A DNA stretch of 64,000 bases, taken from contig CAVVIT010000004.1 in the NCBI GenBank assembly GCA_963748405.1, positions 124,001 to 188,000 of the forward strand. The letters are read 5' to 3'. A model generated the notes under the pieces. It was not told the origin of the DNA, ran no database searches, and worked only from the letters and a program-made list of their open reading frames with translations. The position numbers and the translations under genes are program-made. Source of the DNA: Fen-1273 sp963748405 (GTDB lineage Bacteria > Bacteroidota > Ignavibacteria > UBA10030 > UBA6906). Shown piece after piece: positions 53,914-62,405 of this stretch (positions are counted from its first letter, which is position 1; each line of letters opens with the position of its first letter).

Positions 53914-54669
53914 TTACTCCTTGAGCGGTTCGGATTTCAGGCCCTTTTTCTTTCTGTACGACTCTCCTTTGAGGACGATCTGGTGCGCATTGTGCGCCAG
54001 TCGGTCCATGACGGCGTTGGCCATGACCTTGTCCGGGAAGATGGCAAGCCAGTCGTCGAAGGATCTGTTGCTCGTCAGGATGATCGAACCAGTCGAGTAC
54101 CTGCTGTCGACGATCATGTAAAGCCATTCTGCGGCCTTCTGGTCGAGTCGTTTGAACGCAAACTCGTCGAGGACGACCAGATCGCTCCGGCAGAGCGCCC
54201 GCAGAAGCCTATCGGCCGATCCTGTGAGGTCAGCCTTGGTGAGCGCACTGAAGAGTTCACCGAACGTATAAAACTCCACCGACAAGTACCGCCGGCAAGC
54301 GGCGTGTGAGAGTGCTTGTGCCAGATGCGTCTTCCCAGTGCCGGTGGGCCCGAGGAAGAAGACGTTTTCAGAGCGTTCGATAAATCGACAGGTCGCAAGA
54401 TCACGGATGAGCGGCCGATTGGCTGAAGTTGCGATATCGAAGTCGAAGGATTCCAGTGTCTGACCCGCATTCAGGCCCGCGTGTTTGATCAGGCGGGCGA
54501 GTTTCCGGTTCCGCCTGGCTTCCAGTTCATCGGAGAAGAGCATCGTCAGGAGTTCCGGGAACGAGAGCTGGCCCTGTTGGGCCTCCAGGAGCCGCATATC
54601 CAGAGTGTCGAGGATTCCGGAGAGCTTCAGTGCCCGGAGCTGGGAGGAGAGGTCCGCGGTATTAGCCAT
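53914..54669 (-). CDS. istB: IS21-family helper ATPase IstB
   Basis: 251 residues from ATG 54669 (ANTADLSSQLRALKLSG), overlapping the end of istA by eight bases. It is an AAA+ ATPase with Walker A FLGPTGTGKTHLAQAL and Walker B LVVLDEFAFKRLD, then SRYSTGSIILTSNRSFDDW, the usual IstB blocks. It directs target choice and activates the IstA transposase. Length is normal. Confidence 0.95.
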   Translation of the reverse strand: MANTADLSSQLRALKLSGILDTLDMRLLEAQQGQLSFPELLTMLFSDELEARRNRKLARLIKHAGLNAGQTLESFDFDIATSANRPLIRDLATCRFIERSENVFFLGPTGTGKTHLAQALSHAACRRYLSVEFYTFGELFSALTKADLTGSADRLLRALCRSDLVVLDEFAFKRLDQKAAEWLYMIVDSRYSTGSIILTSNRSFDDWLAIFPDKVMANAVMDRLAHNAHQIVLKGESYRKKKGLKSEPLKE

Positions 54670-56260
54670 TGATCCGTCCTCCTTCCCGGATGAAGTACTC
54701 GGCGGGGCGCATAAAGCTCTCAGTCTCGTCTGAGAGCGGGAGGCCTTGGACCAGAGTGGATTCCTCCTCTTGTTTGCGCACAGACTCGAGCATGTGCTTG
54801 AACAGATGCGTCGAGATCGGATTTTCCACGGTGAGGGCGAGTTTAGCGGCAGCTTCGACCACCTCGGAGCGGTATCCCGTGACAAGGTTCATCAGCCCCA
54901 TGACCCGGCGCAGATAGGAGAAGCCCGGAACGCTCAAGAGGCCCACGACAAGGTCCTCGAAGGCGCTTCCTCCGCAGTGGCGGGCCTTGTTGATGAGCCG
55001 GCGCGGAGTCTCTTCCGAGAGGGCAAACGCGACGGTGGAAGGAAAGTCCTCCCAGTCGATGTAGACTTTTTCCCCCGTCATGAGCTTTGTCTTGATCAGC
55101 TGGTTTTCGAAGTAGATCTTTGCATGTCGTGGCCCCAACATCACCTGGACCGTTTTGCCGATAAACTCGTCGGACAGTGTAAAGCGATATCCGTTTGCCT
55201 GGATGAAGTGATCGGGATGCACCACCGCCTGCTTCCACAAGGCTACGGTGAAGGGATCAACGGGCAGGGGCGTAAGCGCGGGGCGTTCATATTGCGTGAA
55301 GAGCGCGTAGGACGGCTCTCCGGTGCTGCCGTGAGGTCGTGCGCCGTATTCCTGGACGAGCCACTCCCGGGCGTGACCATTGAGATCCCCGATTGTCGCC
55401 GACGGGTACAGGGTGATGATTTTCCTGTAGAACTCGCGCACCGTCGGGACATCGCGTTCGACCTTCCCCTTGTCCTGGGGAGAGGCGATGCGGCAGGGGT
55501 CGATAAAGGTTTTGTAGTACTCGGCAAGATCGGCATAGGCCCGGTTGAGGACCGGATCGTAGATGTCCGGCTTGAGCACCCCGTCCTTCAGGTTGTCGAT
55601 CGTCAGCACCCGGGTGACGCCGCCGAACCAGGTAAACATATCGACATGGCTTTGCACGAAGCTCTGCTGGTTCTGGCTGTAGACGAACTGCACGAACTTA
55701 TGACGGCTGAAGCCGAGCGTGCCGATGAAGGCGTACAGAGTCTTCCGCCTTCTCTCCAGAGGATCCCACAAGAGGCCCATTTTTCCGTAGTCAAGCTGGA
55801 TCTGCTGAGCAGGCGGCGTCTCGATACGGCACGTGACCCGTTTGCCGTCGCGGACAAGAGCTCGTGCGCGGGCAAGACGCTTGAACGTCGAGTAACTGAC
55901 CTTGCCCTGGAGCTCGTACCTGAACACGATGACCTCAAACGCCGTCTTGGGCTTCAGCGGGTTTTCCCGATCATTGATCAGAGCGAGGATCTCATCGACA
56001 TGCCCCTCAAGGAGTAACTTACTCGATGCCCTGCAATGGAGTCGGACGGACGCCTCCTGCAGCAGGGGGAGCAACTCCTCTTTTCGCTCCGGAACGAGCT
56101 CCTCTTTTGCGATTCCCATTCGCCGGGCCATCTCGATGTAGGACCGGACGGTTTTTCGATCGCAGCCACAGGCAACGGCGATCGCACTAATGGACTGTTT
56201 GTCGCTCCAACGACGAAGAATCGACCAGATTTCCACGGTTTGCACCCTTTTGAATGACAT
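54662..56260 (-). CDS. istA: IS21-family transposase IstA
   Basis: 532 residues. An N-terminal HTH (SISAIAVACGCDRKTVRSYI) is followed by the DDE core: Asp in QIQLDYGKMGLLWDP, Asp in RVLTIDNLKDGVLKP and Glu in QDKGKVERDVPTVREFYRKI. A C-terminal beta-barrel (QANGYRFTLSDEFIGKTVQV) binds DNA. All catalytic residues are present, so the element may be active. It is divergent from and 94 bases away from the 24-bp repeat array. Confidence 0.95.
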   Translation of the reverse strand: MSFKRVQTVEIWSILRRWSDKQSISAIAVACGCDRKTVRSYIEMARRMGIAKEELVPERKEELLPLLQEASVRLHCRASSKLLLEGHVDEILALINDRENPLKPKTAFEVIVFRYELQGKVSYSTFKRLARARALVRDGKRVTCRIETPPAQQIQLDYGKMGLLWDPLERRRKTLYAFIGTLGFSRHKFVQFVYSQNQQSFVQSHVDMFTWFGGVTRVLTIDNLKDGVLKPDIYDPVLNRAYADLAEYYKTFIDPCRIASPQDKGKVERDVPTVREFYRKIITLYPSATIGDLNGHAREWLVQEYGARPHGSTGEPSYALFTQYERPALTPLPVDPFTVALWKQAVVHPDHFIQANGYRFTLSDEFIGKTVQVMLGPRHAKIYFENQLIKTKLMTGEKVYIDWEDFPSTVAFALSEETPRRLINKARHCGGSAFEDLVVGLLSVPGFSYLRRVMGLMNLVTGYRSEVVEAAAKLALTVENPISTHLFKHMLESVRKQEEESTLVQGLPLSDETESFMRPAEYFIREGGRING

Positions 56261-56353
56261 AGCTCGTGAGTTCCCTTAAGGCTGTTGAAATGCGCCTGAT
56301 TTATGCAGGGATGCAAGCTATGGCTTGATGTGAATGGATGCCAACTCTGTGGG

Positions 56354-56521
56354 TGGGGAATCATCTGGCCCTGGAACTGGGGAATCATCTGACCCCGGAA
56401 CTGGGGAATCATCTGACCCCGGAACTGGGGAATCATCTGACCCCGGAACTGGGGAATCATCTGACCCCGGAACTGGGGAATCATCTGACCCCGAAACTGG
56501 GGAATGATCTGGCCCTACGAC
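56354..56521. repeat. Seven tandem 24-bp units at the IS21 right end
   Basis: Units start at 56354, 56378, 56402, 56426, 56450, 56474 and 56498, each beginning TGGGGAAT(C/G)ATCTG. Those at 56378-56473 are identical to one another; the outer ones differ at a few positions. An eighth, terminal unit lies at 56531-56555 after a 9-base gap. They match the two left-end units in length and core. The 24-base period keeps a frame open (NHLTPELG repeats), but this is not a gene. Confidence 0.95.
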
Positions 56522-56561
56522 CTTTTAGACTGGGGAATATACGTGGTCCTCGACATTCAAG

Positions 56562-56708
56562 TACGAATCCTTTGTGAATGACAGAATAACCATGCGGAAA
56601 ACGTACACGGCGGTTAGTCAACTGGATCTCCACGAGGAAATCCTCTCGACCTCGATTGATCTGCTGAAATGGGCAAAAACACTCGGCAAGCGCCCGGGTT
56701 GGAAGTGA
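56562..56708 (+). pseudogene. Zinc-ribbon protein, 3' part behind IS21
   Basis: In phase with the 53542 gene after removing the IS and one TTCAAG copy: YESFVNDRITMRKTYTAVSQ, then LDLHEEILSTSIDLLKWAKT and a basic end. 48 codons to TGA. It has no start of its own. Confidence 0.85.
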
Positions 56709-56770
56709 GCCTGTGGTCCATTCCGGATCAGTCGCGATAGAGGCTAGCCATAGAAAGCTGGTATAAGAAG

Positions 56771-57049
56771 ATGACAGCTAACACGACCGACATATCTGAA
56801 TCCGGAGGGACAGTGCTAAATGTTGCGGAGGCAGCACTGTTTCTCCGGATATCGGAGAGCATCGTTCGGCGGCTAATTCGCGAACGACGTATACCGTTCT
56901 TCAGAATCGACGGGCGCTATCTCTTCTACCGTCCCGGGCTAGAAGAGTGGATAACTCAAATCTCAATTATTCCGGAAGGACGGTCATCAGCTGCGAAGGG
57001 GATAGATATGGCCGCCCGACTCTGGGAAAAGAAGGAGGGCTTAGAATAG
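56771..57049 (+). CDS. Excisionase-type helix-turn-helix protein
   Basis: 92 residues. LNVAEAALFLRISESIVRRL, then IRERRIPFFRIDGRYLFYRP is the MerR-like winged-helix of the excisionase/HTH_17 family, in which the wing R-x-x-G-R-x-L-F contacts DNA. It lies one base upstream of the integrase gene, the usual xis-int order. It probably steers excision and bends DNA at the right att site. Confidence 0.85.
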   Translation: MTANTTDISESGGTVLNVAEAALFLRISESIVRRLIRERRIPFFRIDGRYLFYRPGLEEWITQISIIPEGRSSAAKGIDMAARLWEKKEGLE

Positions 57050-57050
57050 T

Positions 57051-58136
57051 ATGGCAAGGCTAAGGAAACGAAAAGTGAAAGGGGGGTATCAGTGGTATGT
57101 AGACTACCAGTATGAAGGGAGGCGATATGTTCAGTCGACAAAAACCTCTGACTTGAACACAGCAAAGCGAATCCTGCAAGACATTCAAGGCAGGATCGCA
57201 CGAGGCATATTTAAGCTGGAAGACTACGACCAGAAACATGTCCGACTCTCCGATTTCCTGGAGGAATATTTCGCCTATGCGGCAAGCTTAAAAAAACCTC
57301 ACACGATTATAAACGAACGCAACTACGCCAAGAAATTCATGGCTTTCGTAGGAAACGTCAATCTTCGTTCCCTGGATACAAGAGCGCTCGACAAGTGGAG
57401 GGTGCACCTCAGTTCCAAGGTTTCAGCTACTACGTTCAACCTGGAGCGACGAACGCTTCAATCCGCCCTGCAGGTCGCAGTCAAGTGGAAGTACCTCGAA
57501 GTGAACCCCTTCAAGGGGGTCGAGAAGGCTAAAACGGAGGAAAAGCGACTGTTCATGGAGGACAGTGAACTTCAGAAGATCTTCAATTTGATTGATCAGG
57601 ATATAAAGACGCTCAGGGTCATTAAGCACAAATCATTTCTCCGGAAGTTTCGGCTCTTGTTGACGTTCCTCCTGAACACGGGCCTCCGTCGTAATGAGGC
57701 CTTGAATCTCGCGCCGGAGAGCATTGATCAGAATCATAGGCTTATCCACATAGTGCACACGAAGAATGGACGAATGCGAACCGTCCCGTTGAACACAACT
57801 GCTCTCCAGGTACTTGATCAATTGGATGATGGACTATTTACCAGAATGAATCAGGAGCATGTCAGCAGGAAATTCGCGCACTACGTGAGAAAGGCGGGTC
57901 TGAAGGATTTCAAGCTACACTCCTTGAGGCACTCTTTTGCGACGAACCTTGTGTCGGCCGGAATTGACATCTATACTGTGAGTCGTTTACTCGGGCATTC
58001 CGATATCAGGACAAGCATGATCTACGCGAAATCGAGGATGGAAACGCTTCGGGAGGCGGTGAGGAAACTCGATGCTAGAGTCAGCGATTGTGACAAAACG
58101 GTGACACAGTTGGATCCGGATCAGATACAGCCTTGA
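57051..58136 (+). CDS. Tyrosine recombinase (integrase) of the element
   Basis: 361 residues. Arm-binding AP2-like N-terminus (GGYQWYVDYQYEGRRYVQST), core-binding SAM-like domain (VRLSDFLEEYFAYAASLKK ... LDKWRVHL) and a C-terminal catalytic domain with Arg in NTGLRRNEALNL, Lys in VHTKNGRMRTVPL, HSLRHSFATNL (His-x-x-Arg) and LGHSDIRTSMIYA (His and nucleophile Tyr). All six catalytic positions are present. It ends 33 bases from the right att repeat, so it is the enzyme that inserted the element into tRNA-Arg. Confidence 0.95.
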   Translation: MARLRKRKVKGGYQWYVDYQYEGRRYVQSTKTSDLNTAKRILQDIQGRIARGIFKLEDYDQKHVRLSDFLEEYFAYAASLKKPHTIINERNYAKKFMAFVGNVNLRSLDTRALDKWRVHLSSKVSATTFNLERRTLQSALQVAVKWKYLEVNPFKGVEKAKTEEKRLFMEDSELQKIFNLIDQDIKTLRVIKHKSFLRKFRLLLTFLLNTGLRRNEALNLAPESIDQNHRLIHIVHTKNGRMRTVPLNTTALQVLDQLDDGLFTRMNQEHVSRKFAHYVRKAGLKDFKLHSLRHSFATNLVSAGIDIYTVSRLLGHSDIRTSMIYAKSRMETLREAVRKLDARVSDCDKTVTQLDPDQIQP

Positions 58137-58169
58137 AAAACAAGGAGGTTAGAGGTCGGAGGAATCCTG

Positions 58170-58208
58170 TCCGAAGTCTGATGCTCTATCCAGTTGAGCT
58201 ACAGGCGC
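58170..58208. repeat. Right attachment repeat (5' fragment of tRNA-Arg)
   Basis: 39 bases identical to 16999-17037. It includes the 5' acceptor strand, D arm and anticodon 5' strand but no 3' half, so it is not a functional tRNA. Whichever copy came with the element, this is the right junction. Confidence 0.93.
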
Positions 58209-58378
58209 GGGGAAAATGCTTCACGACAACCTGAATGTAGCAAGACCGGATTTGAATTAAAACAAGAAAGTGGTTTCATCCGGCGGATATGGAGATATCC
58301 GGATTATTGGCCCGGTCTGCCGCCCATGCGCCAGATCCGGTTTCTTGCAAATCCTCACGGTTTCCTCTACATTGAGCC

Positions 58379-59569
58379 ATGAGGATCCTCGACATCAGCC
58401 CCCTCTTCCCGTATCCCCCCGTCGACGGCGGGAGAAGAGGGATTTACAATCCTCTCCGGTTCATCGCAAGACGCGGGCACAGCATCCATCTGGCATGCCT
58501 CTCGGAGCAGGATTCTCCTGATCTCGTGCGTGAACTTGAGAAGGATTTCACGGTTGATGTAGTCCTCAATCGGGCCGCACCGACACGAATCGGGGCCCTC
58601 GCTTCCATCGGGCGGCAGACCCCCTACCAGATCAGCCGGTTCCACAACCCGGAGTTGCTGCGGCGGGTGAGGCAGATGTTCCGGACCTCGTCCTTCGACA
58701 TACTCCAGGTCGAGGGAATACAGGCCGCCCACTATGCCCTCGTCCTGGGCAATGAGTTCAATATTCCGACAGTGATGCGCGTGCACGACATGTTGTCCGT
58801 GAACATGAGCAGGAAGATTGAGCACACCGGAGATCCGCTCATGAAGCTCTGGCTGAATTTCGACGTGCGGAGGCTTCGTGCCTATGAGAAGGCGTGCTAC
58901 GCGGGGATCGGCAGCAACCTGATGATATCGGAAGTGGAAAGGGACATTGTTCGCGGGGCTGCTCCGGGCGCGCGATGCGACCTTGTTCCCGCGGGGGTCG
59001 ATCTCGATGAATTTGCGCCCCTTGCGCGTGAAGAAGATCCGGGCTCGGTCCTCTGGATGGGTGCGCTCCACTGGGCTCCCAACCGGAACTCCTTCTGGTG
59101 GTTCTACAACGAGATCGTTCCGGAGATCGTCCGGCGATACCCGGATGTCCGGATCAGGGTTGCCGGGACCGCAACACCGCCGGAGATCCTCGGGATCAGG
59201 CATCCCAACGTCGAGATCCTCGGGTTTGTGCCGGATATTCGCACCGTCATGGCGGCCTCCCGGGTATGCGTCGTCCCCCTGCAGGTGGGGAGCGGCGTGC
59301 GAATCAAGCTTCTGGAGATGTTTGCGATGCAGCGCGCCGTGGTTGCCACGACAGTCGGTGCAGAGGGGCTCAATGTCGTTGACGGCGAACAGGCGCTGAT
59401 CGCCGATTCTCCCGGGGTTTTCGCGGACCGGGTCGTCCAGCTCTTGGGCGATGGTGCGCTCCGGGAGGCCCTCGGACGCCGCGCACGTGCGCATGTCGAG
59501 AAGTTCTATTCGTGGGGAGAAATAGCGGGGAAGTACGAGTCGGTGTACCGATCCCTTCTCAAAAACTGA
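58379..59569 (+). CDS. Glycosyltransferase family 4-type protein
   Basis: 396 residues of GT-B fold. The N-terminus MRILDISPLFPYPPVDGGRR has the glycine-rich acceptor loop; VPAGVDLDEFAP, SVLWMGALHWAPNRNS and VVPLQVGSGVRIKLLEMFAM (the E-x7-E-like donor site) are typical of the GT4 and related PEP-CTERM/XrtA-associated (TIGR03087-like) groups. It is the first chromosomal gene right of the element and, with the acyltransferase three bases behind, probably belongs to surface glycan synthesis. Substrate unknown. Confidence 0.85.
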   Translation: MRILDISPLFPYPPVDGGRRGIYNPLRFIARRGHSIHLACLSEQDSPDLVRELEKDFTVDVVLNRAAPTRIGALASIGRQTPYQISRFHNPELLRRVRQMFRTSSFDILQVEGIQAAHYALVLGNEFNIPTVMRVHDMLSVNMSRKIEHTGDPLMKLWLNFDVRRLRAYEKACYAGIGSNLMISEVERDIVRGAAPGARCDLVPAGVDLDEFAPLAREEDPGSVLWMGALHWAPNRNSFWWFYNEIVPEIVRRYPDVRIRVAGTATPPEILGIRHPNVEILGFVPDIRTVMAASRVCVVPLQVGSGVRIKLLEMFAMQRAVVATTVGAEGLNVVDGEQALIADSPGVFADRVVQLLGDGALREALGRRARAHVEKFYSWGEIAGKYESVYRSLLKN

Positions 59570-59572
59570 CAT

Positions 59573-60319
59573 ATGCATTCAGGGCAGACCGAAACACCTG
59601 AGCAGGCGATGAGGCGGGTCACGGAGGATATGATCCTCCGGGCGATACGGCTGGCGAAGAAGAGGGGGAGGACCATATCGATCAGCAAGACGGCGAACGG
59701 GAAGGGAGTCGACATTGCGACACTTGACCCCCGCACTCCCGAGGGTGCGAAGAGGATGGACGCGTATCTGACGCCGGTTCAGCGCCACTACACCTTTTCC
59801 GGGCTCGGTTCTCCCGAGGAACCGAACGCGGTCAACTGGCGGCTGATCAATCTCCCGACCTGGCGCCGGATGCTCGTGCAGCTCCAGGTGGCCCTGTCGT
59901 TCGTGATGAAGGGGACACCGTTCAAGAACACGTGGTACCGCTGGATGGGTGCGCACATCGGGAGAAATGTGGAAATCATGCAGCTCGCGTGGCTCGACCA
60001 TTTCAGGCCTGAACTCATCTTCATCGGGGACAATACGCTCCTGGGCGCGTACACGCGGGTCACCGTGCACGCGTACGAAGGGTGCGGCAAATTCCGCTAC
60101 GGTCTCGTGGAAATCGGCTCACACTGTACGATCGGTGCAGGGACCGGAATCGGGCCGATACGGATCGAGGACAATGTCCGCACGCTTCCGGGAACGACGC
60201 TCTCTCCGTACCTTGCCCGCATCCGCTCCGGATCGGTTGTCGGCTACAACCCGCCCCCCGTGAAGCTCCCGGCGGAAACGGAAAAAAAGGAGCCGGGCGG
60301 CCCGCCCGGTCCGTCATGA
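59573..60319 (+). CDS. Left-handed beta-helix acyltransferase
   Basis: 248 residues. A 120-residue N-terminal part is without known family; residues about 130-225 have hexapeptide-type turns (AHIGRNVEIMQLAWLDHF, ELIFIGDNTLLGAYTRVT, VEIGSHCTIGAGTGIGPIR). This is the LbetaH fold of acetyl- and acyltransferases acting on sugars or lipids. It overlaps the hydrolase gene by four bases (ATGA). The acceptor is probably a polysaccharide given the neighbours. Confidence 0.78.
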   Translation: MHSGQTETPEQAMRRVTEDMILRAIRLAKKRGRTISISKTANGKGVDIATLDPRTPEGAKRMDAYLTPVQRHYTFSGLGSPEEPNAVNWRLINLPTWRRMLVQLQVALSFVMKGTPFKNTWYRWMGAHIGRNVEIMQLAWLDHFRPELIFIGDNTLLGAYTRVTVHAYEGCGKFRYGLVEIGSHCTIGAGTGIGPIRIEDNVRTLPGTTLSPYLARIRSGSVVGYNPPPVKLPAETEKKEPGGPPGPS

Positions 60320-61146
60320 CGACAATCCCTCTCCGCGACACCCGGCTCGCGTACATTGAACAGGGGAGAGGGGAGCCCCTGGTGTTCGTTCACGGCACGC
60401 TCGGCTCGATGAATGACTTCCCCTCGCAGGTCGAGTTCTTCTCCCGCTCGCATCGCGCGTTTGCGTACAGCCGCCGGTTTCACCCCCCGAACCGGCTGGC
60501 GGACGACGGGGATACGTATTCTCTTTCGGTACACGCCGCCGACCTTGCCGAATTAATCGAAGAGCTCGCCATTGCCCCTGCGACCGTGATTGCTTCGTCG
60601 TACGGAGGATACGTGGCGCTCTGCTGTGCGATACGGCACCCGGGGTTCATCGGGCGGCTCGTTCTGGGCGAACCGCCCGTCCTCCCGCTCCTGAAGAAGA
60701 CGCATGAAGGAGCGACCGCACTCGAAGAATTCGAGTCGAACGCATTGGCGCCCGCCAGGGAGGCGTTTGCGAACGGGAACGATTCACTGGGCGTGAAGAA
60801 GTTCTTCGACGGCGTGTCGGGGCGCTCAGGGACGTTTGATCTTCTCCCCCCGCCGGCGCGGGAGAAATTGATGGAGTCGGCACGGGTTCTCCGGCTCGAG
60901 CTCTCTTCCGGGCCGGACGAGTACATGCCCGTCCTCTCCGACGAGCAGATCCACGGAGCGCAGATACCCGTCCTCCTGCTCAACGGCCAGAAGAGCCCCC
61001 GGATGTTCTCCCTGATCACGGACGAGCTGGAACGGCATCTGCCGGACACGTACAGGGTTGTCGTGCCGGGAGCGGGGCACGCGATCCATATCGGGAACCC
61101 CGCCTTCTACAACGAGGTCGTCCTTGAGTTCCTTGCCCCGGAATGA
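60316..61146 (+). CDS. Alpha/beta hydrolase
   Basis: 276 residues from ATG 60316. PLVFVHGTLGSMNDF is the oxyanion loop, the nucleophile lies in VIASSYGGYVALCCA (S-x-S-x-G variant of the elbow), the acid is probably in LLNGQKSP or nearby and the His in VVPGAGHAIHIGNPAFYNE. Substrate unknown; esterase or haloperoxidase-like enzymes share this pattern. It is cotranslated with the acyltransferase and closed by the hairpin at 61221. Confidence 0.85.
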   Translation: MTTIPLRDTRLAYIEQGRGEPLVFVHGTLGSMNDFPSQVEFFSRSHRAFAYSRRFHPPNRLADDGDTYSLSVHAADLAELIEELAIAPATVIASSYGGYVALCCAIRHPGFIGRLVLGEPPVLPLLKKTHEGATALEEFESNALAPAREAFANGNDSLGVKKFFDGVSGRSGTFDLLPPPAREKLMESARVLRLELSSGPDEYMPVLSDEQIHGAQIPVLLLNGQKSPRMFSLITDELERHLPDTYRVVVPGAGHAIHIGNPAFYNEVVLEFLAPE

Positions 61147-61220
61147 ACGGCGTCCGGGCCCCGTATTGAATTTCTTCCGGAAAAACCGCATATTTGTAGT
61201 CAGTAATTCTGTTATTTGAG

Positions 61221-61260
61221 AGCCCACGGGTGCCGCGATGCTGTCACCCGTGGGCTTTCT
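61221..61260 (+). terminator. Strong hairpin, probable terminator of the 58379-61146 operon
   Basis: AGCCCACGGGTG and CACCCGTGGGCT form a twelve-pair perfect stem followed by TTTCT. It lies 75 bases behind the hydrolase stop and ahead of the small membrane gene, so it most likely separates two transcription units. Confidence 0.75.
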
Positions 61261-61296
61261 CATGAATTCGGGAATATCGAGGCGGAGGGCCGACCC

Positions 61297-61446
61297 GTGC
61301 TCAGGCTCCAGACGTTCGCGTTGATCGCCGCAGCAGTCGTTGCAGCGTGGCTGCTCCTCCGGGCCATCAAGAAGATCGTCATCGCGGTCATCGTCATCGT
61401 CCTCGCCGCGGCACTTGCCCTGTTTGTGTATGTGAAGTTTTTCTGA
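61297..61446 (+). CDS. Small membrane protein
   Basis: 49 residues if GTG 61297 is the start; an upstream ATG at 61216 would place the terminator stem inside the gene and is less likely. Two hydrophobic stretches (FALIAAAVVAAWLLLRAI, then IVIAVIVIVLAAALALFVYV) make it almost entirely membrane-embedded. No family. It precedes the DUF362 gene by 42 bases. Confidence 0.5.
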   Translation: MLRLQTFALIAAAVVAAWLLLRAIKKIVIAVIVIVLAAALALFVYVKFF

Positions 61447-61488
61447 CGGGCCGTTCACGCAAGCCCGTTTCACAGCGAAGGAGAAGCC

Positions 61489-62400
61489 ATGGATCGCAGG
61501 ACGTTCGTGAAACACACGCTGGGGGCGACTGTCCTGGCAGGCGCTGCAGCGTCGGGCCGGCTGTCGAAACTGTTTGCCGCGGTGCCTCCGCTGCCGTACG
61601 ACCTCGTGGCGGTCAAAGGGGGAGAACCCGACGCGATGTTCGATGCCGCGATACGGGAGCTCGGGGGAATGGGCGCATTCGTCAGGAAGGGGCAGAAGGT
61701 CGTCATCAAGCCGAACATGGGGTGGGACGTCGCTCCCGAGCGCGCCGGCAACACCAATCCGAAACTCGTGGCGAGGATCGTCCGCCACTGTCTCGATGCG
61801 GGGGCGAAGGAAGTCTGCGTCTTCGATCACACGTGTGACGATTGGCGCCGTTCGTACAAAAACAGCGGGATCGAAGGGGCGGCGAAGGACGCAGGGGCGA
61901 AGGTGGCTCCAGGTCACTCCGAAGGCAACTATCACTCCGTGACGATCGCCGGCGGGAAAGTGCTCAAAGAAGCCCAGGTCCACGAGCTGATACTTGAATC
62001 GGACGTGTACATCAACGTCCCCGTCCTGAAACACCACTCATCGACGGGAATGACCGCCGGGATGAAGAACCAGATGGGCATCGTCTGGGACAGGGGGTAC
62101 TGGCACAAAAATGACCTGCACCAGTGCATTGCCGATTTTGCCGCGTACAGGAAACCTGACCTCACGGTCATCGACGCATATCTCATGATGAAGCAGAACG
62201 GGCCCCGCGGCGTCTCCGTGGATGACGTCGTTGCGCTGAAAACGCAGCTCGTGACGACGGACGTGGTCGCCGCCGATACCGCCGCGGCGAAGCTTTTCGG
62301 CGTGGATCCGGACGACATCGGGTATATCAAGATCGCCGCGGCAAGGAAGCTCGGCCGCCAAGACCTGGAGAACCTGAATATCAAGCGCATCGCGCTCTAG
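61489..62400 (+). CDS. Tat-exported DUF362 protein
   Basis: 303 residues behind GAAGGAGAAGCC. The signal DRRTFVKHTLGATVLAGAAA has the twin-arginine motif RRTFVK, implying export folded, often with a cofactor. The rest matches DUF362: VVIKPNMGWDVAPERAGNTN, EVCVFDHTCDDW, INVPVLKHHSSTGMTAGMKN and MGIVWDRGYWHKNDLHQCIA. Function is not established; it is often beside polyferredoxins, as here (five bases), and may handle electrons or a metal centre. Confidence 0.88.
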   Translation: MDRRTFVKHTLGATVLAGAAASGRLSKLFAAVPPLPYDLVAVKGGEPDAMFDAAIRELGGMGAFVRKGQKVVIKPNMGWDVAPERAGNTNPKLVARIVRHCLDAGAKEVCVFDHTCDDWRRSYKNSGIEGAAKDAGAKVAPGHSEGNYHSVTIAGGKVLKEAQVHELILESDVYINVPVLKHHSSTGMTAGMKNQMGIVWDRGYWHKNDLHQCIADFAAYRKPDLTVIDAYLMMKQNGPRGVSVDDVVALKTQLVTTDVVAADTAAAKLFGVDPDDIGYIKIAAARKLGRQDLENLNIKRIAL

Positions 62401-62405
62401 ACCCG

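Larger units (their letters stand above)
53827..56555 (-). mobile_element. IS21-family insertion sequence with amplified terminal repeats
   Basis: 2729 bases from TGTCAAGGGCC to GGTCCTCGACA, with inverted terminal 24-mers and a 6-bp target duplication TTCAAG at 53821-53826 and 56556-56561. It contains istA and istB overlapping by eight bases on the minus strand. The left end carries two copies of the 24-mer; the right end carries the terminal copy plus seven tandem copies. Confidence 0.93.
17038..58169. mobile_element. 41-kb integrated element in tRNA-Arg
   Basis: Direct evidence is the 39-bp tRNA repeat at both ends, an excisionase-like gene plus a tyrosine recombinase abutting the right repeat, and a clear drop in GC and coding density compared with the flanks. 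It carries its own primase-helicase, an iteron-like cluster, a clamp-like protein, Gam, DUF932 and XRE genes, large T9SS-exported cargo and five inserted elements. No relaxase, type IV secretion, terminase, capsid or tail genes were seen, so it is neither an obvious ICE nor a complete prophage. An integrative plasmid or satellite-like island is the best description. Confidence 0.9.

Noticed and set aside
56354..56521. CRISPR array
   Set aside because: The repeats are directly tandem with no spacers, no cas genes are near, and the units equal the IS21 ends.
56338..56577. Open frame encoding NHLTPELG repeats
   Set aside because: The 24-base period is a multiple of three, so the repeat array stays open by chance; the units match the IS21 terminal repeats and not a protein.
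17038..58169. Prophage or integrative conjugative element
   Set aside because: No capsid, terminase, tail, lysis, relaxase or type IV secretion genes could be found; Gam, DUF932 and XRE alone do not make a prophage.
58170..58208. Second tRNA-Arg gene
   Set aside because: Only the 5' half is present; the T arm and 3' acceptor strand are missing.
61216..61296. Upstream start for the small membrane protein
   Set aside because: It would translate through a perfect twelve-pair terminator stem; the GTG at 61297 begins directly at the hydrophobic part.
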